A stretch of DNA of 35,164 bases, taken from the NCBI GenBank assembly GCA_018384375.1, contig JAHAYJ010000008.1, positions 1 to 35,164 of the forward strand. Reading direction: 5' to 3'. The notes under the pieces are model-generated. The model was not told where the DNA came from. It saw nothing but the letters and a program-made list of their open reading frames with translations, and ran no database searches. The stretch is from Lachnospiraceae bacterium. Lineage in GTDB: Bacteria; Bacillota; Clostridia; Lachnospirales; Lachnospiraceae. Positions 15,052 through 23,509 of this stretch are shown here, piece after piece. Each line of letters begins with the position of its first letter. Positions within the stretch are counted from its first letter, which is position 1. The translations under genes and the position numbers were made by a program.

Positions 15052-16767
15052 ATGAAGAAAAGAAAAGCCGCTATTTTTTTGATTGGAATGGTAATGACAC
15101 TCTCTTTAGCGGGATGTTCAAAGAAAACAAGCGCCGGACCGGAGAAAGAACTTCAGACAACGCAGGAACAGACTGAAAAGGACGAAGAAACCGGACAGGA
15201 CAGTCATTCGGAAAATGCCGATGAAGCAGTGAGCGAAGAAAGCGAGATTCGGTTTACGGTTGTTCAGAACCATATAGAGACGGAGGACTATTATGTTCCG
15301 GAGGAAGGGGACAGCTTCCCCTATGCCTTTGTAGAGTATTCCTCCTTTGAACTGCCGGATGACTTAAAGAAAAATTATCCGACGTTGGCGCAGAGCCTTG
15401 AGGAGTATAGCACAGACACGTATGAATATGCAGTCAGTACCCTGGCGCGCGCGGCGGAGTCTGCACGGGAAGAAGACATGTCCTATTTCGCGACATCCTA
15501 TCAGGAGAGCTGGGACCTTGAGGTACTCCGGGCAGATGAACGAGCAGTAGGCTGGCTGGTGGTTTACTACTATTATTATGGTGGACCACATCCGTATACT
15601 TATTTCGGAACCGATATGATTGACACCAAGACAGGTAAGACGCTTACGCTTTCTGATGTGGTGAAGGATGTGGATGGCCTTTCACAGATCATTTTGGAAA
15701 ATCTGATTGCCATAGATGATACTTATGTGTTTTCGGAGGAAGAAAATGCACAGATGCTGCCTCTGATAGAAGATATGATCGATGGCGGTTATCTGCCATG
15801 GATTCTTAACGATACCGGTTTCCATGTTTACTTTGATGCATATGCGCTGCAGTATTATGCATTTGGACCGATATTTGCCGATCTGTCCTATGAGGAGTAT
15901 CCCGATCTTTTCAATGAGGACTATTTACCCGTAAAGGAGGATATTCCGGTTGAGGAACGTATTTCCTATAAGGAAGCAGAACCGGCAGGCTGGTCTTCCC
16001 AGGAACTTGAGCCGTATTTGGGCGAATGGGAGACTCAGGGGGCAGGAGATCAAGCCGGATACTTTGTGATTGAGTGTCCTGACTGGGAGGTCCCGTATAT
16101 AGCTGATGGAATTTTTGATACACTGACAGCTTCACCGGTTAAGCTTTCGGAGGTCTCAAAGGATTCATCAATCTGTCTTTTTGAAGAGGACTGGTCTGCA
16201 GAAACCGGGATTCCGCTGCCGGGTGATCTTTATGGAGAAGGATATTCCGATGATGCCTACTACTATTATGCGGATAATTCTGCGGATGAAGGGCGGCTTG
16301 CAGTGGAAATCTCTGAGATGGGAACCTACGATTTTGTGGGCACGTATGATTTCTCGAACTATTTATACACCCCCACTCCGGGGAATGCCTATACGACACT
16401 GTATATTCCCTATGCAGCAATCTATGACGGTGTACTTTACACCGAGATTGCGCACCTGACCTATTCGGAAGATCAGCCATGTACCGGTTTTGTCGTGGCA
16501 GTGGAGGTGGAGACCGGAAAGCTTTTGTGGAGAAGTGAGATGCTGCTTGCCAACGGCAGAAACTTCCTGGTCGGTGAAGATACCATCATCTGTGGCTACG
16601 GATTTACTGACGAAGATGATTATCTGTTTATTTTGAGCCGCCATAGTGGGGCAGTACTGGAAAAGCGGAAACTGAAGACCGGACCGGATTATTTCATTCC
16701 GGTGGACGATTCCCTCTATGTGTTGACTTATGACACAGTGTACCAATATCTGGTAAGTGAGAATTAG
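15052..16767 (+). CDS. Lipoprotein with DUF3298-like region and PQQ-like C-terminus
   Basis: A 571-residue protein with a lipoprotein signal (M-K-K-R-K, hydrophobic core, S-L-A-G-C, Cys22) and a strongly acidic, glutamine-rich spacer to about residue 65. Residues about 80-290 resemble DUF3298/RsiV-type domains: Y-Y-Y-Y-Y-G-G-P-H-P-Y-T-Y-F, K-T-G-K-T-L-T-L-S-D-V-V, and F-H-V-Y-F-D-A-Y-A-L-Q-Y-Y-A-F-G-P. The last 120 residues contain repeated beta motifs of PQQ or WD-like type (V-V-A-V-E-V-E-T-G-K-L-L-W-R, then F-I-L-S-R-H-S-G-A-V-L-E-K-R). The ribosome site is ACGGAGGGG, six bases before the ATG. An envelope-sensing or binding role is possible but not shown. Confidence 0.75.
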   Translation: MKKRKAAIFLIGMVMTLSLAGCSKKTSAGPEKELQTTQEQTEKDEETGQDSHSENADEAVSEESEIRFTVVQNHIETEDYYVPEEGDSFPYAFVEYSSFELPDDLKKNYPTLAQSLEEYSTDTYEYAVSTLARAAESAREEDMSYFATSYQESWDLEVLRADERAVGWLVVYYYYYGGPHPYTYFGTDMIDTKTGKTLTLSDVVKDVDGLSQIILENLIAIDDTYVFSEEENAQMLPLIEDMIDGGYLPWILNDTGFHVYFDAYALQYYAFGPIFADLSYEEYPDLFNEDYLPVKEDIPVEERISYKEAEPAGWSSQELEPYLGEWETQGAGDQAGYFVIECPDWEVPYIADGIFDTLTASPVKLSEVSKDSSICLFEEDWSAETGIPLPGDLYGEGYSDDAYYYYADNSADEGRLAVEISEMGTYDFVGTYDFSNYLYTPTPGNAYTTLYIPYAAIYDGVLYTEIAHLTYSEDQPCTGFVVAVEVETGKLLWRSEMLLANGRNFLVGEDTIICGYGFTDEDDYLFILSRHSGAVLEKRKLKTGPDYFIPVDDSLYVLTYDTVYQYLVSEN

Positions 16768-16784
16768 GAAGGAGAAATTTTTAA

Positions 16785-16955
16785 ATGGAAACATGGTATT
16801 ATGAAGTGGTCAGTATTGACGGCGACTATGCAAATTTAAAGAGGACTGATATAGAATCAGATGATATTAAGCTTGTGGCAAGAGCGCTACTCCCGGCAGA
16901 AATAATGGAGGGTACCAGGCTTAAGTATGAACTGATGCAATATGAAATCATATAA
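16785..16955 (+). CDS. 56-residue DUF3006-like protein
   Basis: A short frame with a strong ribosome site (AGGAAGGAG) before the ATG. It starts 17 bases after the lipoprotein stop and ends 33 bases before the next gene. The product begins M-E-T-W-Y-Y-E-V-V-S-I-D-G-D-Y-A-N-L and continues with I-K-L-V-A-R-A-L-L-P-A-E-I-M-E-G-T-R-L-K-Y. This is the pattern of DUF3006: one small beta-barrel unit with a glycine-aspartate turn and a conserved L-P near the end. It has no signal peptide, so it is probably cytoplasmic. The function of the family is unknown. Confidence 0.65.
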   Translation: METWYYEVVSIDGDYANLKRTDIESDDIKLVARALLPAEIMEGTRLKYELMQYEII

Positions 16956-16988
16956 GGCTTTGTTTACTGGGACAAATAGAGTGGGAGA

Positions 16989-17615
16989 ATGAGCATGCAG
17001 ACAAGAGAGGAAGCTTTGGCATACGGTCTTTCTTTTCCGAATACCTATCAGGAAGCACCCTTTCACGATCCCAATTGGCAGCTTGTCAGGGTGAAGGGGA
17101 GTAAAAAAGCTTTTTTATGGACCTATGAACGGGAAGGCTATATCAATCTGAATGTGAAGGTTGATCCGGAATGGAGGGATTTCTGGAGAAATTCCTTTGA
17201 GGCCGTGATTCCCGGATATCATCAGAGTAAGGAACACTGGAATACAATCATTCTGGATGGTTCCATACCGGATAAGGATATTAAACGGATGATTGCCGAA
17301 AGCTACGATCTGGTAACCGACAGCCCTACCAGGAGAATCTACGAGGCCGTCAGAAAAATTCCTAAGGGACATGTGGCAACCTATGGAAGGATCGCGGAGC
17401 TTGCAGGTGATAAGAGAATGGCAAGAGCAGTGGGAAATGCACTCCATAAGAACCCCGATCCGGAGCACATTCCCTGCTTCCGGGTGGTGAATGCAAAGGG
17501 TGAGCTTTCAGGAGAATTTGCATTCGGAGGAGCCGGTGCTCAGGAGAAGCTGCTAAAGGAAGATGGAATCGAGGTCAAAGACGGCAGGGTTGATCTGAAA
17601 AAATACGGAATATAG
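16989..17615 (+). CDS. MmcQ/YjbR domain fused to MGMT/ATL-type alkylguanine-DNA repair domain
   Basis: A 208-residue cytoplasmic fusion. Residues 5-108 are a YjbR/MmcQ domain (A-L-A-Y-G-L-S-F-P-N-T-Y-Q-E-A-P-F, later Y-H-Q-S-K-E-H-W-N-T-I). Residues 112-195 are the DNA-binding domain of O6-alkylguanine-DNA alkyltransferases: I-P-K-G-H-V-A-T-Y-G with Tyr132, M-A-R-A-V-G-N-A-L with the arginine finger, and I-P-C-F-R-V-V (161-167). The acceptor cysteine C163 is kept, but the usual histidine after it (P-C-H-R-V) is phenylalanine. Transferase activity is therefore uncertain, and lesion recognition without repair, as in ATL proteins, is possible. It is followed after eight bases by a translesion polymerase gene, which fits a role in alkylation damage. 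Confidence 0.85.
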   Translation: MSMQTREEALAYGLSFPNTYQEAPFHDPNWQLVRVKGSKKAFLWTYEREGYINLNVKVDPEWRDFWRNSFEAVIPGYHQSKEHWNTIILDGSIPDKDIKRMIAESYDLVTDSPTRRIYEAVRKIPKGHVATYGRIAELAGDKRMARAVGNALHKNPDPEHIPCFRVVNAKGELSGEFAFGGAGAQEKLLKEDGIEVKDGRVDLKKYGI

Positions 17616-17623
17616 GCGGGGAG

Positions 17624-19069
17624 ATGGATAATTCAAGAATTTATATTGCAATCGATCTAAAGTCATTTTATGCCTCAGTGGAATGTGTGGAGAGGGGCTT
17701 TGACCCTCTTACCACGAATCTTGTTGTTGCAGATGAGTCAAGAACGGAGAAAACGATCTGTCTGGCAGTTTCCCCTTCCCTAAGAAAATATGGGATCCCG
17801 GGCAGAGCCAGATTGTTTGAGGTGATTCAAAAATGCAGGGAAATCAAGGCGAGGACGGGAAAGGAAATCAATTACATCATTGCGCCGCCGAGAATGCAGC
17901 TTTATATGGATTACAGCAGCAGAATTTACCAGATTTATTTAAAATATATCAGTGCCAGGGATATTCATGTTTATTCAATAGATGAAGTATTCATGGATGT
18001 GACCGATTATATGCAGCTGTATCGTGATGAGCAGGGAAAGCCACTGACTGCTCACGCCCTTACCGGAAGGATGATCCGGGATGTGTTGTCGCAGACCGGG
18101 ATTACGGCAACGGCAGGCATCGGCACCAATTTGTATCTGGCGAAGATAGCGATGGATATTGTGGCTAAGCGCGTGGAACCGGATGAGGATGGAGTCCGCA
18201 TTGCACAGCTTGATGAAATGTCCTACAGGAGGATCCTGTGGAGCCACAAGCCTCTCACAGACTTTTGGCGGATCGGAAGAGGAATCAGCAAAAAGCTGGA
18301 GGCTGCAGGTATGTACACCATGGGAGATATTGCCAGAATGTCTGTCAGTGACTTTGGCTGTGGGACAGGGGAAGATTACCTGTATAAGCTCTTCGGCATT
18401 GATGCAGAGCTTTTGATCGACCACGCATGGGGCTATGAACCGTGTCTCATGGAGGATATCAAAAACTATAAGCCGGACTCTAATTCCCTCTCATCCGGCC
18501 AGGTACTGAGCTGTGCGTATCCTTATGAGAAGGGAAGGACGATCATTAAGGAAATGATGGAGCTGCAGGCTTTGGAACTGCTGGAGAAAGGACTTGTTAC
18601 CAATCTGGTCACGGTGGATATTCATTATGACAAAAGCTTTGGTGTTGATTACTATCAAGGTCCTATGGAGCTTGACGGATACGGAAGGACGGTTCCCAAG
18701 CCGGTCCATGGCTTCTGTAAGCTGAAGGAGTATACTTCGTCTGCGGAAGTACTGAAGGAAGCGGCTCTTAGCATCTATGACAGAATCATGGACAGAAAGC
18801 TTGGAATGAAAAAGATTTCTGTGGGTGTTTGCGATCTGCAGGATGAAAAGAAAACAGCTACAGAGCATTATGAACAGATGGATCTGTTTACGGACTATGA
18901 CAGGGTGGAAGAGGAGAAGAAAAAGCAGGAACGGGAACGAAAAATGCAGCAGGCAATGCTCAAGATCCAGGGGAAATACGGAAAGAATGCAATCCTGAAG
19001 GGAACTAACCTTGAAGAAGGAGCCACCACGATAGAGCGGAATCAGCAGATCGGCGGACACAGAGCGTAA
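17624..19069 (+). CDS. Y-family translesion DNA polymerase (UmuC/DinB-like)
   Basis: A 481-residue polymerase that copies past damaged bases. The first catalytic aspartate is D11 in A-I-D-L-K-S-F-Y-A-S-V-E-C, and the second acidic pair is D120-E121 in S-I-D-E-V-F-M-D. T-A-G-I-G-T-N-L-Y-L-A-K-I-A and the thumb helix-hairpin-helix (D-F-W-R-I-G-R-G-I-S-K-K-L) follow. The C-terminal little-finger region and a charged tail with E-E-K-K-K-Q-E-R-E-R complete it. The tail contains Q-M-D-L-F, which fits a sliding-clamp-binding motif. The layout matches the UvrX/YqjW branch of Firmicutes, usually paired with YolD, and a YolD-like gene follows here. No LexA box was seen nearby. Confidence 0.92.
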   Translation: MDNSRIYIAIDLKSFYASVECVERGFDPLTTNLVVADESRTEKTICLAVSPSLRKYGIPGRARLFEVIQKCREIKARTGKEINYIIAPPRMQLYMDYSSRIYQIYLKYISARDIHVYSIDEVFMDVTDYMQLYRDEQGKPLTAHALTGRMIRDVLSQTGITATAGIGTNLYLAKIAMDIVAKRVEPDEDGVRIAQLDEMSYRRILWSHKPLTDFWRIGRGISKKLEAAGMYTMGDIARMSVSDFGCGTGEDYLYKLFGIDAELLIDHAWGYEPCLMEDIKNYKPDSNSLSSGQVLSCAYPYEKGRTIIKEMMELQALELLEKGLVTNLVTVDIHYDKSFGVDYYQGPMELDGYGRTVPKPVHGFCKLKEYTSSAEVLKEAALSIYDRIMDRKLGMKKISVGVCDLQDEKKTATEHYEQMDLFTDYDRVEEEKKKQERERKMQQAMLKIQGKYGKNAILKGTNLEEGATTIERNQQIGGHRA

Positions 19070-19106
19070 GGTGCAGAGTATCGCATAGAGATTTAAGAGG
19101 AGTAAA

Positions 19107-19568
19107 ATGTACGAGGATATCATCAATAAAGACAGACCGAGATCAAAGCGTCCGCCTATGGACAGAGCAGCCAGAGCGAAAATATTTATGCCCTTTGCAG
19201 CGTTGAAGGGATATGAGGATGCTCTTGAGGAAAAACAAAAGTGCCGGGTTGAGAAGATAGAGCTTTCGGAGGAAAGCAAGGAGGAACTGAATCGTAAAAT
19301 CGGGGAACTATTGCTGATGCTTGGAAACGGAGAAAGGCCTGTTATAGAGATCACACAGTTTATTCAGGATAAAAAGGCGTCCTATGAGGAAGAGAGAACA
19401 CTGGGTGAGTATGTGAATAAAAGAGAGGCATTAAGGAAGATCGATGTTTATTCCGGAGTCATAAGACTGGAAGAGGAAGAGGTGGCACTAGGAGATATTT
19501 TGAAAATTGAGATAGAACCAGAGGCAGGGGAAAATGTCCTGCGTGCAGACAGAAATGAAATGTTATAG
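19107..19568 (+). CDS. YolD-like protein
   Basis: A 153-residue cytoplasmic protein. Its N-terminal block R-P-P-M-D-R-A-A-R-A-K-I-F-M-P-F-A-A-L-K-G-Y is the hallmark of the YolD-like family, which in Bacillus is encoded beside Y-family polymerases and is proposed to act with them. The remainder has an acidic helical part (about 45-75) and a beta part ending in I-R-L-E-E-E-E-V-A-L-G-D-I-L-K-I-E-I. The gene starts 37 bases after the polymerase with an AAGAGGAG ribosome site, so the two are probably one operon. The protein is longer than typical YolD proteins of about 110 residues. Its biochemical role is not established. Confidence 0.85.
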   Translation: MYEDIINKDRPRSKRPPMDRAARAKIFMPFAALKGYEDALEEKQKCRVEKIELSEESKEELNRKIGELLLMLGNGERPVIEITQFIQDKKASYEEERTLGEYVNKREALRKIDVYSGVIRLEEEEVALGDILKIEIEPEAGENVLRADRNEML

Positions 19569-19615
19569 TAAAAGAGTAATGGATGTGATAGAATATACCC
19601 TAGGAGGAACAAAAA

Positions 19616-19921
19616 ATGGTGAAACATGTAATTTTATGGAAATTGAAGGATGAGTATTCAGATGCTCAGAAGGAGAAGATCAAGCAGGAGATTAAGGAAG
19701 GATTGGAAGGCCTGGCAGGACAGATCCCGGGATTGATTGATATTACGGTGAATATTAATCCACTTTCAAGCTCAAATGCAGATCTGATGCTGGATTCCGT
19801 CTTTGAGAGCGAGGAGGCACTTAAAGGCTATTCCTCTCATCCGGCGCATGTGGCTGTGGCAAATGAGAAGGTAAGACCGTTTACTGCAGTCAGAACCTGC
19901 ATGGATTATGTAGTAGAATAG
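19616..19921 (+). CDS. Dabb family (stress-responsive alpha/beta barrel) protein
   Basis: A 101-residue protein of the dimeric A+B barrel fold: V-K-H-V-I-L-W-K-L-K at the start, P-G-L-I-D-I-T-V-N-I-N in the middle, then D-L-M-L-D-S-V-F-E-S-E-E-A-L-K-G-Y and H-P-A-H-V-A-V-A-N-E-K-V-R-P-F. This is the full family pattern at normal length. The protein is cytoplasmic and forms dimers in relatives, often of unknown substrate. A ribosome site (CTAGGAGG) lies eight bases before the ATG. It follows yolD by 47 bases, either in the same unit or behind its own weak promoter. Confidence 0.85.
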   Translation: MVKHVILWKLKDEYSDAQKEKIKQEIKEGLEGLAGQIPGLIDITVNINPLSSSNADLMLDSVFESEEALKGYSSHPAHVAVANEKVRPFTAVRTCMDYVVE

Positions 19922-19957
19922 AGTGCGCATCATCATATCATTAAGTGGGGGAAGAAA

Positions 19958-21490
19958 ATGAAAACGGAAGAAAAAAGCGGTGTACTTGTGCAAAATGAGA
20001 AGCAGGCAAACAGAGCGGTGGCAAAGGTCATGAGAATCACATTCGTGATGTTTACGCTTGTGTATCTGCTGAATGTAATTGGAATATTTGTGGTCGATAA
20101 GGGCATTATGACAATTGCCTATCTGGCGGGAGCAGTGCTTCTATGGCTCCCGACCGTTCTTGTGAATATCATGAAGATCGAGGAGTGGTGGGTGAAATAC
20201 CTGGTGACTTTATGTGCCGTGGTATTTGTGACAATTGCGACAGTTACCCTGAGCTATCATGTGGTTGTCTTATATATTTATGCCATTGCTATTGCAAGCC
20301 TTTATTTTTCAAAAAAGCTGAATATCATCATAACGATACTGTCTGTAGTAGGTGTTTCGTTTGGACAATGGCTTTCATTTGTGTTAGAGACAACGACGGA
20401 TCACAATTTTCCCACTCCCTATAGGCTGTTTGTCTTCGGTATTATTCCCAGAGCACTGGTGCTTGTTGCGATTGCAGCTATTTTCACCATGCTTTGCGAA
20501 AGAACAGCCGGTATGCTGTCAAATCTTCTTGGCGCAGAGGAACAGGAAAAGCTCATGGAGCATATGAAGCTGATGCAGGAGAAGTCGAATCAGACTTCAG
20601 AATCCCTTTTCACCATGGTGAAGGAATTATCGGTCATCACGGAAGCTTCTATGGCGGCAAATGAACAGATTGCGGAGGAGTCAGGGAATGTGCTGCAGAG
20701 CTTTAGCGAAAATACAGATGAAATTATAGGTGTCAATGAGAGGACCCAGGATATTAATGCGCAGCTGATAGAGCTTGGAGTTATGAATGATCAGGTTGCC
20801 GGACTGGCAAAGCAGATCAATGAAAAGACAAAAGAAAACCAGGAAAAAATGGATTTCGCCACAAAGAGCATGGAGCACATCAATGAAAGTGCCAATGAAT
20901 GTAAGAATGTGATCCAGCATCTGGGCGAGGAATCCAAAGAAATTCTCGGAATTGTTCAGGTGATTACAGGAATTTCCAATCAGACCAATATTCTTGCGTT
21001 GAATGCGACTATAGAAGCGGCCAGAGCAGGCGAGCACGGCAGGGGCTTTGCAGTGGTAGCCGGTCAGATTCAGAAGCTCTCTGAGCAGACCAAAGCGGCT
21101 GTAGAAAATATCGGAAGCATTGTAAATGAGGTAGCGCATAATACAGAAAAAGCTGTTAGCGTTATCGAGCAAAGTGCAAAGCTGACGCAGGCGGGAATGG
21201 ATAGTATCAAGGAGGCAGGGAGTTCTACTGCCGTGATCACCGCCTCGAATCTGGAGATGTCCGGTCAGATCATGGAAATGGAGAAGACGACAGAAAGCAT
21301 CAGAGGTAAGAGCAGCGAAGTGGCTAAGAGTATGGAGCAGGTAAACAACAATACGAAGAATAATCACAGCGCCATTGAACATGTAACGGCAGCCACTCAG
21401 GAAAACAGTGCCGGTGTAGAAGAAATTGAAAGAATGGTTGAGCAGATCAAGGAGCTTGCAGACAAGCTGAAAACAGGGCTTGCAGGATAA
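19958..21490 (+). CDS. Methyl-accepting chemotaxis protein with polytopic N-terminus
   Basis: A 510-residue chemoreceptor. The N-terminal part (about residues 24-190) consists of six closely spaced hydrophobic helices with only short loops. The usual arrangement is two helices around a large outer sensor domain. No HAMP domain is apparent: a coiled coil starts right after the last helix (about 195). The signalling domain is complete, with the hairpin tip [28 protein letters not shown] at about 340-368. It should form the CheA/CheW-binding array and sense something in or at the membrane. The ribosome site is GTGGGGGAAG. The gene is followed by a terminator. Confidence 0.92.
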   Translation: MKTEEKSGVLVQNEKQANRAVAKVMRITFVMFTLVYLLNVIGIFVVDKGIMTIAYLAGAVLLWLPTVLVNIMKIEEWWVKYLVTLCAVVFVTIATVTLSYHVVVLYIYAIAIASLYFSKKLNIIITILSVVGVSFGQWLSFVLETTTDHNFPTPYRLFVFGIIPRALVLVAIAAIFTMLCERTAGMLSNLLGAEEQEKLMEHMKLMQEKSNQTSESLFTMVKELSVITEASMAANEQIAEESGNVLQSFSENTDEIIGVNERTQDINAQLIELGVMNDQVAGLAKQINEKTKENQEKMDFATKSMEHINESANECKNVIQHLGEESKEILGIVQVITGISNQTNILALNATIEAARAGEHGRGFAVVAGQIQKLSEQTKAAVENIGSIVNEVAHNTEKAVSVIEQSAKLTQAGMDSIKEAGSSTAVITASNLEMSGQIMEMEKTTESIRGKSSEVAKSMEQVNNNTKNNHSAIEHVTAATQENSAGVEEIERMVEQIKELADKLKTGLAG

Positions 21491-21513
21491 AATGATTGAA
21501 TACAGATATTAGG

Positions 21514-21543
21514 AACCTCCGGTCATTGCGCCGGGGGTTTTTT
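21514..21543 (+). terminator. Rho-independent terminator after the chemoreceptor gene
   Basis: AACCTCCGG (21514-21522) pairs with CCGGGGGTT (21531-21539) with one T-G pair, around an eight-base loop. The T tract runs on to 21543. It argues against any start for the next gene upstream of this point. Confidence 0.85.
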
Positions 21544-21608
21544 ATTGCAGAAAATAGGTACAGGATTGAAATTTACACATTTTTTTCATTTCTTTTACCT
21601 CTGTGCGA

Positions 21609-21637
21609 TTGGAGGAAACCCCGTCCGGACGTATACT
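21609..21637 (+). promoter_or_regulatory. Candidate sigma-A promoter for the EAL-CBS-GGDEF gene
   Basis: TTGGAG (21609-21614), 17 bases, then TATACT (21632-21637). It lies downstream of the terminator and 41 bases before the chosen start codon. Confidence 0.5.
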
Positions 21638-21678
21638 TTTTACGATGGCTTTATTGTATGAAAAGAGGATTAGGAAGG

Positions 21679-23439
21679 ATGACGCAGGATATCATGATTA
21701 CTCAACGGGAAAAGCTTGAGACCGTAATAGAACAGAGACTGATCTACCCGGTATATCAGCCGATTGTTTCCCTGCGGGACGGGAAAGTACTTGGCTATGA
21801 GGCTTTAAGCCGGGTGAGCAGTTCGGGGCTGTTTGATAATATTGAAGAAATGTTCCGATGCGCGGAGCGGGAAGAAAAAATATGGGAGCTTGAACAGGTC
21901 TGCCGCAGAGCAGCCCTTCGGGAAATTGCAGAACAGAAGGAATACTTTGATGGGCAGAAAGCAAGACTCTTTATTAATGTAAATCCGAAGGTTTTGCGGG
22001 ATGAAAAATTTCAGGCAGGTTTTACCGGTGAGTATCTGGAACGCTATGGGATCAAAAGTGAATGTGTCATTTTTGAAATTACAGAGCGTCAGGAGACAGA
22101 AAATGAGGAGGAGATCAAGGCAGCAGTAGAGCATTATCGGAAGCAGGGATATCACATTGCCATTGATGATGTAGGTTCTGCTTATTCGGGGCTTAACAGA
22201 ATCTGTGCGCTGATGCCCGAATATATTAAGCTGGATATCGGGTTGGTGAGAGATTTTTATAAGGAACCGGCAAAGCTTGCCATGATCAAGGGACTGGTGG
22301 AGTTTTCCACACACAGTGGCGTGCTGTTGATCGCAGAGGGTATCGAATGCAGGCAGGAGCTGGATATGCTTGCAGAGATCGGTGTTCAGTTTGGACAGGG
22401 ATATTTCCTGGCAAGACCGGACAAAAAACTGCGGGGAATCAATGAGGAGCTGCGCCGGGACATGGAGGAAAGAGGAAGACAGAGGCATGAAATGGAAATC
22501 GCTAATGAGGAAAGCAGTTGCATAAAGGGGATTATGATCCCTTCCTTTACCGTCCCATCAGATGCAAAGGCCGAGAATGTCCTGTCCTATATAAAGGAGA
22601 ATGAGGATGTTCCGGGGCTCTGTGTAGTAGAAAAGGGAAGAGCGACCGGCATTTTGACAAGAGAAAAGCTGCTTGAAAAAATGGGAGGCAGATACGGATT
22701 CGCACTTCATCACAATAAACAGATCAGTGAGCTTGTTGAGAAGCGTTTCCTGGAGGTAGAAGGAAAAACTGCAATCAATAACGTAGTGGAGCAGGCCCTG
22801 GAGCGAGAGAGAGAAAATCTTTATGATTTTATTGTTATCAATGATAATGGCAGATATGTTGGCGTGGTCACGGTTCAAAATCTGCTGAAGGGATCTATGA
22901 AAATTGCAGTTAATCAGGCAAAATCCGCGAATCCGCTTACCGGGCTTCCGGGAAATAAAGTGATTGAGCAGAAGATACGTCATTGCATCACGGATCAGGA
23001 GAAGCATACCATTTTTTATTTTGACTTGGATAACTTTAAAGCCTTCAATGATGTCTATGGCTTTGGGAAAGGTGATGAAGTGATTCGGATCTTGGCAGAC
23101 ATTCTGCGGCAGAATGCCGGGCAGGAAGACTTTGTGGGACATATCGGCGGGGATGATTTTGTGATGATCTGTAAGGGAATCATTCCGATTGTGTTTCATG
23201 AGAAAATCCGGACCGAATTTGAGAAAAGGGCACATACTCTTTACACGGAAGAGGATCGAAGAAGAGGAGGTACATTTGCAATGAATCGGCACGGCGTAAA
23301 GGAATTTTATCCACTGGTGTCCGTGACGATCGTTGCTGTATCTAATGAAGCAGGCCCATTTGGAAGCTATGAAAATGTGACTGAAATTCTGGCGGCAGAC
23401 AAGAAAGCGGCCAAGGCACAAAACAGATTTGTGAGTTGA
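21679..23439 (+). CDS. EAL-CBS-GGDEF c-di-GMP turnover protein
   Basis: A 586-residue cytoplasmic protein. The frame is open further up but crosses a terminator, so I use the ATG at 21679 (AGAGGA nine bases upstream; ATG 21694 is also possible). Residues about 5-250 are an EAL domain with E41-A-L, F-I-N-V-N-P, E-I-T-E-R, I-D-D-V-G-S-A-Y-S-G-L, K-L-D-I and A-E-G-I-E, all needed for phosphodiesterase activity. Residues about 285-415 hold two CBS-type units, likely binding an adenine nucleotide. The GGDEF domain (about 425-580) has G490-G-D-D-F, a conservative E-to-D change, and no R-x-x-D inhibitory site before it. Activity of the cyclase half is therefore uncertain. It lies between the chemoreceptor and tetR and has its own promoter. 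Confidence 0.9.
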   Translation: MTQDIMITQREKLETVIEQRLIYPVYQPIVSLRDGKVLGYEALSRVSSSGLFDNIEEMFRCAEREEKIWELEQVCRRAALREIAEQKEYFDGQKARLFINVNPKVLRDEKFQAGFTGEYLERYGIKSECVIFEITERQETENEEEIKAAVEHYRKQGYHIAIDDVGSAYSGLNRICALMPEYIKLDIGLVRDFYKEPAKLAMIKGLVEFSTHSGVLLIAEGIECRQELDMLAEIGVQFGQGYFLARPDKKLRGINEELRRDMEERGRQRHEMEIANEESSCIKGIMIPSFTVPSDAKAENVLSYIKENEDVPGLCVVEKGRATGILTREKLLEKMGGRYGFALHHNKQISELVEKRFLEVEGKTAINNVVEQALERERENLYDFIVINDNGRYVGVVTVQNLLKGSMKIAVNQAKSANPLTGLPGNKVIEQKIRHCITDQEKHTIFYFDLDNFKAFNDVYGFGKGDEVIRILADILRQNAGQEDFVGHIGGDDFVMICKGIIPIVFHEKIRTEFEKRAHTLYTEEDRRRGGTFAMNRHGVKEFYPLVSVTIVAVSNEAGPFGSYENVTEILAADKKAAKAQNRFVS

Positions 23440-23464
23440 CATATCCTTAGAAATGCTATATGAT
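23436..23464 (+). promoter_or_regulatory. Sigma-A promoter of tetR
   Basis: TTGACA (23436-23441), exactly 17 bases, then TATGAT (23459-23464). This is the best promoter match in the window. The -35 overlaps the TGA stop of the upstream EAL-CBS-GGDEF gene (23437-23439). The expected start point (about 23471) falls on the operator. Confidence 0.8.
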
Positions 23465-23470
23465 AGTAAT

Positions 23471-23487
23471 AGACCGACGGTCGGTTT
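23471..23487 (+). promoter_or_regulatory. TetR operator 1 (autoregulation)
   Basis: AGACCGAC-G-GTCGGTTT is a palindrome with a perfect core, ACCGAC/GTCGGT, around one central base. It covers the predicted transcription start of tetR. The same core occurs before the exporter gene, which strongly suggests binding by the TetR protein encoded between the two sites. Confidence 0.8.
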
Positions 23488-23509
23488 ATTATAAAGGCAG
23501 GTAATCAGC

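Noticed and set aside
16700-17100. LexA/SOS box before the repair genes
   Set aside because: I looked for GAAC-N4-GTTC type sites upstream of the MGMT fusion and the polymerase and found none.
18491-19354. Long minus-strand open frame opposite the polymerase and yolD genes
   Set aside because: It is antisense to two well-supported genes, has no recognisable domain, and its composition (Leu/Ser/Phe-rich) is typical of a shadow frame.
21496-21678. N-terminal extension of the EAL-CBS-GGDEF protein
   Set aside because: The stretch contains the chemoreceptor terminator and a promoter, and its translation does not resemble a domain.
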